Assembly: GCA_021780055.1 (NCBI GenBank)
Contig: JAJXZM010000166.1
Span: 1 to 6,439, forward strand
DNA length: 6,439 bases
Reading direction: 5' to 3'
Origin: Acidobacteriota bacterium
Lineage (GTDB): Bacteria; Acidobacteriota; Terriglobia; UBA7540
The position numbers and the translations under genes are program-made. Every line of letters starts with the position of its first letter. Position 1 is the first letter of the stretch. Below are positions 1-4,415 of the stretch, piece after piece. The notes under the pieces are model-generated. The model did no database searches. It saw nothing but the letters and a program-made list of their open reading frames with translations, and was not told the origin of the DNA.

Positions 1-976
1 CTATCGCGTTTGTGATCGCACGCTTAAAAGCATCCGTCTTTCCTAAATATCGCTCGGTGGTTTGGATGGAGGAATGCCCGAGCAGATCTTTGATATCTTC
101 CAAGGCGGCATCGGATGCACGCAAGAGTCGGGCACAAGTACGTCTCGCGTCATGAGGACGAAAGCCTTCCAAGTTCTCAATCGTCGTATAGTGTGAGAGT
201 ATGAGTTTCACACTCTCATCAGACATCTGCACTGTTCCGAGCCTCCCGTGTCGGGAAATACTACGAAACATGAACCCCTGGACAATCCGAGTAGCGGCCA
301 GCCAGTCATAGATAGCGTCTTTGACCCAGAGTGGCAATGGGACGCTACGGAGCTTACCGCCCTTACCGACAAGATCAATCAGGCCCCACTGGCCATCCTG
401 CTGTTTCAGTGCGGCAACTGGCAGGCCCACCAATTCACTCCGACGAAGGCCCGTCGAGAAGAGAACGGACAGCATTGCAAAGTCGCGTTTGCCTCTAAGC
501 GTCTTGCGGTCCGGTACCCGGAGAATACGGTCCAGCTCCGCTTTCCCGACCCACATGCCCGTGCGAATGGATTGAGTCTTTTCGCCTCGCACCCGTCGGA
601 TTCCAGCCGCTTCAATCGGAGAGATTAAACCCTGGTCCGCCGCTTCTTGTGCCAGGGCACGAATCGCGGCGAGTCTCTGATTCACGGTCGCAGGCGCATA
701 GCGCCGCTCCAGGCGCCCATCCTCCAGAAGTTCGCCGGCCGCAGCGAGTGAGTCTTTGTACTGAAGAACGGCCATCCGAGAGAACGTCGGAACGTTCGAC
801 TGAGCCCGACACCATCCAAAGAAATGGAGCAGGGAAGTCCGGTATGCTCGCCTTGAGTTTGGCGACTCTAGGCTTCGCTCGACCCCCTCAAGGAGTCGGA
901 GGATCGGAGCAGGCAAATCCGGCTCGCCTTCCGGGGAGTCTGAAACCGTCGCGGAATGAAGGATGGTAAGTTCCAT
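1..976 (-). CDS. Tyrosine recombinase / phage-type integrase, 3' end cut by window edge
   Basis: A tyrosine recombinase catalyses site-specific DNA strand exchange through a covalent 3'-phosphotyrosine. The frame is open from ATG 976 to the left edge (325 residues visible, no stop reached). All catalytic positions are visible: R178 in TGLRRSELVGL, K205 in the GKGGK beta-hairpin, H275-x-x-R278 in RPHDARR, H301 in LLGHSSIQTTERYLG, and nucleophile Y310. Residues about 25-115 are the expected N-terminal SAM-like core-binding domain. An in-frame TGA lies only four codons upstream of the ATG, so no longer start is possible. GAGAG at 986-990 is a weak Shine-Dalgarno sequence. Only about the last 10-20 residues should be missing. 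The gene is divergent from the 184-aa gene at 1112, with a dif-like dyad between them. It probably integrates the accessory element it belongs to. Family call is firm; the element it moves is not identified. Confidence 0.95.
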   Translation of the reverse strand, partial: MELTILHSATVSDSPEGEPDLPAPILRLLEGVERSLESPNSRRAYRTSLLHFFGWCRAQSNVPTFSRMAVLQYKDSLAAAGELLEDGRLERRYAPATVNQRLAAIRALAQEAADQGLISPIEAAGIRRVRGEKTQSIRTGMWVGKAELDRILRVPDRKTLRGKRDFAMLSVLFSTGLRRSELVGLPVAALKQQDGQWGLIDLVGKGGKLRSVPLPLWVKDAIYDWLAATRIVQGFMFRSISRHGRLGTVQMSDESVKLILSHYTTIENLEGFRPHDARRTCARLLRASDAALEDIKDLLGHSSIQTTERYLGKTDAFKRAITNAI

Positions 977-995
977 GTTTTCTAGCTCTCAGGAT

Positions 996-1024
996 CTCAT
1001 ACTTTGGATAACGTACATTATCAA
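996..1024 (-). promoter_or_regulatory. Candidate promoter of the tyrosine recombinase gene
   Basis: Reading the minus strand, TTGATA (1024-1019) and TATGAG (1001-996) are separated by exactly 17 bp, each matching the sigma-70 consensus at 4 to 5 of 6 positions. Transcription would begin near 989, giving a very short leader that carries only the weak GAGAG. The promoter lies almost entirely within the dyad at 1001-1028, so a protein bound to the dyad, possibly the recombinase itself, would block it. Confidence 0.45.
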
Positions 1025-1028
1025 AAGT
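1001..1028. other. dif-like / tyrosine-recombinase core site (11-6-11 dyad)
   Basis: Left arm ACTTTGGATAA, centre CGTACA, right arm TTATCAAAAGT. The right arm reverse-complemented is ACTTTTGATAA, so the arms match at 10 of 11 positions. An 11-bp arm, 6-bp centre, 11-bp arm layout with inner ATAA/TTAT is the architecture of Xer dif sites. On the minus strand the core reads ATAATGTA..TTAT, close to the middle of E. coli dif as I recall it. The dyad begins 25 bp upstream of the recombinase start codon. It may be that enzyme's own crossover site, a chromosomal or plasmid dif-type site, or an operator for autoregulation. Structure is seen; function is inferred. Confidence 0.5.
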
Positions 1029-1055
1029 CAGAAATGACTGTTCTGAGGGTAGGGG

Positions 1056-1079
1056 ATTGTTGCGCTTATGCGCAATAAT
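1056..1079. repeat. Hairpin-forming inverted repeat upstream of the 184-aa gene
   Basis: ATTGTTGCGC and GCGCAATAAT flank a 4-nt TTAT loop; the stem is 10 bp with one G-T wobble. A smaller hairpin, AGTCA-gaaa-TGACT (1026-1039), lies just before it, partly overlapping the dif-like dyad. The hairpin is about 20 bp upstream of the Shine-Dalgarno sequence of the next gene and could be an operator or a 5'-leader structure. No U-tract follows, so a terminator is unlikely. Confidence 0.4.
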
Positions 1080-1111
1080 CTTTGCAGGCACGATTTTGGA
1101 GAGGAAACGGT

Positions 1112-1666
1112 ATGGGGCGAAGGCTCTCTTGGTTGGACCGGCTCTACCCAATCTCCCGGACTGTCGCGGGCTCAGCCCGCTCACACTATGACACGAAAGA
1201 CCTACAACAGCTTTTCGAGATCCAGCCGCGCTCAGCTCAGAACCTCATGGCCGCGCTGCCGACCGTTCCAATCGGCCGGGCTCGCCTAATCGAGCGGGAG
1301 ACCCTAAGCAACTTCCTTCAGCGGCTGCAGGAGGCCGACGACCCAGCTCAAGCATTTGCCGAAATCCGGGAAGGGAAGGGAAGTACCGTCCGGCGAAAGC
1401 TGCGCACCCTTGTACTCCAAGATGTGCAAACGGACATCGACACATTGCCGGCGTCCCTTCAACTTGCCCCCGGCGAGCTGCACGTCACGTTCAGGACGGT
1501 AGACCAACTGGCCGAGTCACTGATGCACCTGGCCGTCGTTCTGGACAAGCAACTGAACGAATTTATCACCCGTTACGAGCCACCTTCAGAACCAAGCCCC
1601 GATGAGCAGGCGGAACGAGAAGCCGAACGAGCGGATGCCGAGTATTTCAGAAATTGGGGACGCTAG
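1112..1666 (+). CDS. Hypothetical protein with probable N-terminal HTH, divergent from the recombinase
   Basis: A 184-aa protein I cannot assign to a named family. ATG 1112 is chosen because GGAGAGGA (1098-1105) lies 6 bp upstream; a TTG at 1082 would add ten residues but has no ribosome site. Residues about 25-65 (HYDTKDLQQLFEIQPRSAQ onwards, then a GRARLIERETL wing-like stretch) read like a small helix-turn-helix module of the excisionase/MerR-like winged type. The middle (about 85-150) is helical with many charged residues. The C-terminal 30 residues are very acidic and glutamate/alanine-rich, probably helical. There is no signal peptide or membrane segment. Being divergent from a recombinase across a dif-like dyad, it could be a directionality factor or regulator of that element, but this is inference. 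Confidence 0.75.
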   Translation: MGRRLSWLDRLYPISRTVAGSARSHYDTKDLQQLFEIQPRSAQNLMAALPTVPIGRARLIERETLSNFLQRLQEADDPAQAFAEIREGKGSTVRRKLRTLVLQDVQTDIDTLPASLQLAPGELHVTFRTVDQLAESLMHLAVVLDKQLNEFITRYEPPSEPSPDEQAEREAERADAEYFRNWGR

Positions 1667-1692
1667 TATGACTGTCACACTCTCATACACTC

Positions 1693-1709
1693 CGAGCTGG
1701 ACCAGCTCG
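1693..1709. repeat. Perfect inverted repeat after the 184-aa gene (possible terminator hairpin)
   Basis: CGAGCTGG and CCAGCTCG flank a single A, giving a perfect 8-bp inverted repeat that folds as a 7-bp GC-rich stem with a 3-nt loop. It starts 26 bp after the stop of the 184-aa gene and lies between convergent genes, a normal place for a terminator. No T-tract follows on either strand, so classic intrinsic termination is uncertain. Confidence 0.35.
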
Positions 1710-1746
1710 ACTAACCGGATGATGACCAACGAAGCTGGCTAAGGGC

Positions 1747-1751
1747 CAACC
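1747..1751. repeat. Left copy of the 5-bp target-site duplication (CAACC)
   Basis: CAACC immediately precedes the GGGG of the left inverted repeat, and the identical pentamer immediately follows the right inverted repeat at 4407-4411. A 5-bp duplication is the signature of Tn3-family transposition. Confidence 0.9.
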
Positions 1752-1789
1752 GGGGTCACTACACCAAACGTCAAAAATCGTACGGTGAG
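1752..1789 (+). repeat. Left terminal inverted repeat (38 bp, Tn3-family)
   Basis: Begins GGGGTCACTACACCAAACGT and ends AAAAATCGTACGGTGAG. The length of exactly 38 bp and the GGGG terminus fit the Tn3 family, and the inner AAAAATCGTACG segment resembles the inner end of the Tn501 repeat as I remember it. It matches the right repeat at 34 of 38 positions; differences are at positions 28, 34, 36 and 38, all at the inner end. Confidence 0.93.
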
Positions 1790-1973
1790 ACTTTGTTGCG
1801 CAAACCTGTTGCCAGCCAAAAAGCAATCGCAACAGCTTTTTGCAACACAAAATGCTGGGGTTTCGCACAGAGAGCGTCGGCTTGCGCAAACGAACCTTTC
1901 CGTAAAGGTCCAGAGATCGATCTCTTCTGAGCCGTCCTGATTGTGCCTGAAGACCAAAATTTCAATCTGCCGC
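1790..1973. other. Non-coding left segment of the element with palindromes and repeats (possible relic resolution site)
   Basis: I see no gene in these 184 bp. They hold: TTGCGCAAAC twice as a direct repeat (1796-1805 and 1882-1891, each containing the TTGCGCAA palindrome); an imperfect inverted repeat pairing GTTGCC plus AAAAAGC (1808-1824) with GCTTTTTGCAAC (1835-1846); CCTTT-ccgt-AAAGG (1896-1909); and a perfect 14-bp palindrome AGAGATCGATCTCT (1912-1925). Tn3 elements carry a res site of three dyads in a stretch of about this size, so a relic res is possible, but I cannot match it to a specific one. Confidence 0.4.
1912..1925. repeat. Perfect 14-bp palindrome AGAGATCGATCTCT
   Basis: Seven-base arms AGAGATC and GATCTCT with no spacer, 48 bp upstream of the mer-type -35 box. 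It could be a protein-binding site or part of a recombination site; nothing in the sequence decides. Confidence 0.5.
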
Positions 1974-2005
1974 TTGACCCCGTAGGTAACTACGGGGTTT
2001 AGAGT
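1974..2005 (+). promoter_or_regulatory. MerR-type promoter/operator driving the cassette
   Basis: -35 TTGACC (1974-1979) and -10 TAGAGT (2000-2005) are separated by 20 bp, longer than the usual 17. The spacer is nearly filled by the dyad CCCCGTAG-gtaa-CTACGGGG (1978-1997), with perfect 8-bp arms. An over-long spacer carrying a dyad is the hallmark of promoters that MerR-family activators untwist, and CCGTA...TACGG is close to the Tn501/Tn21 mer operator. The promoter reads into merR itself, so merR should be autoregulated and co-induced with the downstream genes rather than divergent from them. Transcription should start near 2011-2013, at or next to the merR ATG. Confidence 0.88.
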
Positions 2006-2011
2006 TTGAAT

Positions 2012-2431
2012 ATGAAGAACTTGACCGTCGGCCAACTGGCGCAAGAGGCAGGCATCAACCCCGAAAGTGTGCGGTTCTACGAGGCGCAAAGCCTGTTGTC
2101 AGAGCCTCCCCGGTCCACCGCGGGCTATCGCTTGTATTCGCGGACCGCCGTGCTTCGCATCCGGTTTATCAAGAGAGCGCAGGACCTCGGTTTCTCCCTC
2201 AAGGAGATTAAAGAGCTGCTGTCGCTGGCGGAAGACCAGACGACAGACTGTGCCGATGTGCGCGCTCTTGCACAGAGCAAGGTGGACGAGATCAGCCAGA
2301 AGATCCGGACGCTTGAAGCCATGAGGAACTCTCTCATGGAGCTAACGGATTCTTGCCCTGGCGCGGGTTCCGCCGCGAAGTGCTCCATCCTTGAAAGTAT
2401 CGGGTCCGACGAGGTGATTCATGAGAACTGA
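2012..2431 (+). CDS. merR: Mercury-responsive MerR-family transcriptional regulator
   Basis: A 139-aa cytoplasmic activator/repressor that binds the dyad just upstream and distorts the promoter when Hg(II) binds. The N-terminal winged HTH is typical: LTVGQLAQEAGINPESVRFY (4-23), then GYRLY (38-42). A dimerisation helix covers about 83-113. Cysteines 80, 115 and 124 have spacings of 35 and 9, the same as Cys82, Cys117 and Cys126 of Tn501 MerR, which ligate mercury across the dimer. Length fits (Tn501 MerR is 144 aa). ATG 2012 is preferred over TTG 2006, which overlaps the -10 region. No good Shine-Dalgarno is present, consistent with a leaderless transcript. The 3' end overlaps the next gene by 11 bp. 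Cadmium or lead regulators are the alternative, but the cysteine spacing favours mercury. Confidence 0.93.
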   Translation: MKNLTVGQLAQEAGINPESVRFYEAQSLLSEPPRSTAGYRLYSRTAVLRIRFIKRAQDLGFSLKEIKELLSLAEDQTTDCADVRALAQSKVDEISQKIRTLEAMRNSLMELTDSCPGAGSAAKCSILESIGSDEVIHEN

Positions 2432-2798
2432 TCGTTGGGCGACGATACCGAGTATTGGTGTAGCACTGCTTCCGAAGTTAACCTGCCCGGTGTGTTGGCC
2501 TGCTTATGCCGCCATCGCAAGCACGCTTGGACTCGGATTTCTGGTTCGTGCTCAGTATCTGTTCGCGATCACTCTCGCCTTCCTGCTCGTCGCAATTGCA
2601 GCCCTCAGCTTTCGTGCGCGACAGCGCCATGGATACTGGCCAGCACTGCTTGGGGTAGGGAGTTCTATTGTCATCCTGGTCGGCAAATTCAGTCTCAATT
2701 CGACCTTGGCTCTCTACTGCGGAGTAGGGATGCTCATGGTCGCATCGGTCTGGAATGCATGGCCGCAAAAGAAGCCATCGTGCTGTCCGCAAGCATGA
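2421..2798 (+). CDS. MerC-like small mercuric ion transport membrane protein
   Basis: A 125-aa integral inner-membrane protein. Four hydrophobic segments are visible, about residues 9-32, 45-63, 73-91 and 96-114, the MerC topology. A CPVC pair (C22, C25) lies in the first segment; MerC of Tn21 uses a Cys22/Cys25 pair for Hg(II) uptake, so the positions agree. The tail ends KKPSCCPQA with a vicinal Cys121-Cys122 pair, comparable to the cytosolic C-terminal cysteines of MerC. ATG 2421 overlaps the end of merR by 11 bp and has GAGGTG (2411-2416) 4 bp upstream, indicating translational coupling. The expected role is Hg(II) import, normally feeding MerA, which is absent here. MerT and MerF are alternatives, but MerT has a vicinal CC in helix 1 and MerF has two segments. 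Confidence 0.78.
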   Translation: MRTDRWATIPSIGVALLPKLTCPVCWPAYAAIASTLGLGFLVRAQYLFAITLAFLLVAIAALSFRARQRHGYWPALLGVGSSIVILVGKFSLNSTLALYCGVGMLMVASVWNAWPQKKPSCCPQA

Positions 2799-2830
2799 TT
2801 AACACGGTTGTTCAACGGAGGAATACCACT

Positions 2831-3094
2831 ATGAGTCAGAAACGTAAGGTTGAGATCTTTACTGCAGGTTGCAGCTGCTGCGATGAAGCAGTCGCGCTGG
2901 TGAAGAGCATCGCCTGTTCGTCCTGTGAAATCACAGTGCATGACATGAAGCAGGAGAGCACGGCGAAACGGGCTGGGGAACTGGGCATCAAGCGGGTTCC
3001 GAGTGTTGTCATCGACGGAGCCCTCGCGGAGTGCTGTGCTGGCGGAATTAATGAGCAGACATTGCGCAGCGCCGGGATTGGCAGCGCTCTTTAG
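2831..3094 (+). CDS. Cysteine-rich thioredoxin-fold protein of the mer-type cassette
   Basis: An 87-aa protein with a thioredoxin/glutaredoxin-like layout: strand KVEIFTAG, active-site stretch G-C14-S-C16-C17-DEAVALV, a cis-proline in KRVPSVVIDG (P57), and a conserved-looking C-terminal GGI. It holds seven cysteines (14, 16, 17, 29, 32, 68, 69), far more than redox catalysis needs: a CxxC/CC active site, a second CSSC motif and a vicinal ECC. There is no signal peptide, so it should be cytosolic. ATG 2831 is supported by GGAGGA (2817-2822) 8 bp upstream; the frame is open further upstream but that part is not coding. It follows the MerC-like gene by 32 bp. Probable role: thiol carrier or chaperone passing Hg(II) from the membrane protein, replacing MerP or MerA's NmerA domain. 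Fold call is good; substrate is inferred. Confidence 0.82.
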   Translation: MSQKRKVEIFTAGCSCCDEAVALVKSIACSSCEITVHDMKQESTAKRAGELGIKRVPSVVIDGALAECCAGGINEQTLRSAGIGSAL

Positions 3095-3106
3095 CAGGAA
3101 GCATTG

Positions 3107-3138
3107 CCAAGCGCCCAACGACCAAGTTGGGCGCTTGG
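3107..3138 (+). terminator. Strong hairpin between the thioredoxin-fold and MFS genes (terminator or attenuator)
   Basis: A perfect 13-bp stem, CCAAGCGCCCAAC (3107-3119) with GTTGGGCGCTTGG (3126-3138), and a 6-nt loop GACCAA. It begins 12 bp after the thioredoxin-fold stop and ends 12 bp before the MFS ATG. The bases after it (gtttcactcctt) contain only short T runs, so termination is probably partial. It could limit MFS expression relative to the three upstream genes or act as an mRNA stabiliser. Confidence 0.6.
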
Positions 3139-3150
3139 GTTTCACTCCTT

Positions 3151-4353
3151 ATGACAAGCCTATCTTCTTCTTCGACTCTTGAAATCCAGCAGCGCGATCG
3201 CCTTCTCCGCGTATTGGCTGGCATCACTTTCCTGATCTTCTTCCAGGGCTACATGGTCGCGCCCATGATCCCTCGATTGGCTGCGACGTTCGGGGTCTCG
3301 GCCCAAAAAGTCGGCCTTCTCGTTCCGGTCTATCTGATCCCTTACGGAATTTCGACGCTGTTCTTCGGTCTGTTGTCGGACTGGATTGGGCGCAGGCGCA
3401 TTATGCTCGCCTCGCTTGCAGCCTTCGCTATTTTGACCGGCCTTACGGCTACGTCTGGCGGCGTTGATCAAATGATTATCTGGCGCTTTCTTACCGGCCT
3501 TGGCGCAAGCGGAGTGGTGCCGCTGGCGCTGGCCCTGATCGGAGTGCTCTTTCCATACATGGAGCGGGGCCGTCCGCTGGGATGGTTGTTTGGTGCGATG
3601 GCCGGTGGAATGGCATTTGGCTCTACCTTTGGCGTACTGCTTGAGCCCGTAATCGGCTGGCGCGGCGTGTTTCTCGGGGTCAGTGCTGTCGGTTTCGCTG
3701 CGCTCCTGCTGCTGCGGCCGTATGCCGGGGCGCTCGGCGAACGACCACTCGCAAGGACTCTGACATTGGAATCCGTTCTGATCGGATACAGACACTTGCT
3801 GACCTTCGCCAAGGCCCAGCGAACCTACTTCTACGTCTTCCTGAACGCAGTGTTTCATTCCGGGGTCTTCACATGGCTGGGACTGTACTTCTCACGCCGG
3901 TACGGGCTGGGGGGAGCCGGAATCGGCTTAGCCCTGCTCGGCTATGGCGTCCCAGGCTTTCTGTTCGGTCCTGTCATCGGGCGGGCTGCCGACCGTTGGG
4001 GCCGTCGATGGATCTTACCCGTAGGCATCCTTCTGGCCGCACTCTCCGCAGTCCTTTTGATTCCCGTGTTGCCCCTTGCCTTTGCGGTTGTTGTCGTCAC
4101 CGCCCTCTCACTCGGTTATGACATGACCCAGCCTCTTCTTGCCGGAATCGTCACCACCCTCGACCCGAAACGAGCAGGACAAGCAATGGGTTTCAATGTG
4201 TTTGCACTGTTCACTGGCTTCGGGCTGGGTAGTCTTCTATTCGGGTGGTCTCTGCAGTTTGGCTTCAATAAAGCGTTATTGACCTTTGCAGGAGTACAAG
4301 CGATTGCAGGACTGGCCGCTATCGGTGTCTTCCGGTCTGAAAAGCGCGTGTAG
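3151..4353 (+). CDS. Major facilitator superfamily (MFS) transporter, 12 TM
   Basis: A 400-aa polytopic membrane protein of normal MFS length with about 12 hydrophobic segments. MFS motif A is present in the loop after TM2 (G73-LLSD77-WIGRRR) and repeated in the second half (G277RAAD281RWGRRW), showing the two six-helix halves. The central loop (about 190-220) is basic. It resembles drug/metabolite proton antiporters of the AraJ/EmrD-like kind; the substrate cannot be read from sequence. ATG 3151 is chosen; TTG 3127 lies inside the hairpin and no Shine-Dalgarno precedes either. No promoter is visible between the hairpin and the ATG, so expression probably comes from mer-promoter readthrough. 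It ends 15 bp from the right terminal repeat. Inferred role: efflux tied to mercury stress; alternatively unrelated cargo. Confidence 0.9.
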   Translation: MTSLSSSSTLEIQQRDRLLRVLAGITFLIFFQGYMVAPMIPRLAATFGVSAQKVGLLVPVYLIPYGISTLFFGLLSDWIGRRRIMLASLAAFAILTGLTATSGGVDQMIIWRFLTGLGASGVVPLALALIGVLFPYMERGRPLGWLFGAMAGGMAFGSTFGVLLEPVIGWRGVFLGVSAVGFAALLLLRPYAGALGERPLARTLTLESVLIGYRHLLTFAKAQRTYFYVFLNAVFHSGVFTWLGLYFSRRYGLGGAGIGLALLGYGVPGFLFGPVIGRAADRWGRRWILPVGILLAALSAVLLIPVLPLAFAVVVVTALSLGYDMTQPLLAGIVTTLDPKRAGQAMGFNVFALFTGFGLGSLLFGWSLQFGFNKALLTFAGVQAIAGLAAIGVFRSEKRV

Positions 4354-4368
4354 AGATGTCGCAAGCGC

Positions 4369-4406
4369 GTTAGCGTACTATTTTTGACGTTTGGTGTAGT
4401 GACCCC
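4369..4406 (-). repeat. Right terminal inverted repeat (38 bp, Tn3-family)
   Basis: Read on the minus strand it begins GGGGTCACTACACCAAACGT and ends AAAAATAGTACGCTAAC. The first 27 bases are identical to the left repeat. The inner end ACGCTAA is closer to the Tn501/Tn21 consensus (ACGCTAAG) than the left repeat's ACGGTGA, so this may be the less altered end. Confidence 0.93.
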
Positions 4407-4411
4407 CAACC
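4407..4411. repeat. Right copy of the 5-bp target-site duplication (CAACC)
   Basis: CAACC directly follows the terminal CCCC of the right inverted repeat and equals 1747-1751. It lies 4 bp before the stop codon of the convergent 157-aa gene, so the insertion just missed that gene. Confidence 0.9.
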
Positions 4412-4415
4412 GGCT

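Larger units (their letters stand above)
1752..4406. mobile_element. Non-autonomous Tn3-family transposon (mobile insertion cassette) with mer-type cargo
   Basis: A 2655-bp element bounded by 38-bp inverted repeats and flanked by a perfect 5-bp direct duplication, CAACC. Between the ends there are only passenger genes: merR, a merC-like gene, a thioredoxin-fold gene and an MFS transporter gene. No DDE transposase (about 1000 codons in Tn3 elements) and no serine or tyrosine resolvase is encoded. The passengers fill nearly everything from 1974 to 4353, with only 15 bp between the MFS stop and the right end. Known parallels are mobile insertion cassettes and TIME-type Tn3 derivatives, which move with a transposase supplied in trans. 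The intact duplication implies insertion by transposition with no rearrangement at the ends since. The target is the gap between two convergent genes. Confidence 0.92.

Noticed and set aside
248..969. Plus-strand reading frames over the recombinase region
   Set aside because: They are antisense to the recombinase, which carries all catalytic motifs and remains open for 325 codons.
1668..1742. Tiny 24-codon reading frame (starting MTVTLSY) after the 184-aa gene
   Set aside because: No ribosome site, no recognisable product, and the hairpin at 1693-1709 lies within it.
1739..2089. Minus-strand 116-codon reading frame across the left end of the transposon
   Set aside because: It reads through the terminal repeat and antisense through the mer operator into merR; composition and content do not look like a protein.
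2435..2830. Upstream in-frame extension of the thioredoxin-fold gene (giving a 219-aa protein)
   Set aside because: It overlaps the MerC-like gene in another frame, and its translation lacks protein-like features; ATG 2831 has a proper ribosome site.
3113..3132. GCCCAAC...GTTGGGC inside the hairpin resembles the RYYYAAC / GTTRRRY ends of an integron attC site
   Set aside because: Only 6 bp separate the two motifs, whereas attC sites span roughly 57 bp or more with additional internal boxes. It is better explained as a simple hairpin.
3160..3858. Minus-strand 232-codon reading frame opposite the MFS gene
   Set aside because: Antisense shadow of a GC-biased membrane protein gene; very rich in Arg, Gln and Ser with no fold-like pattern.
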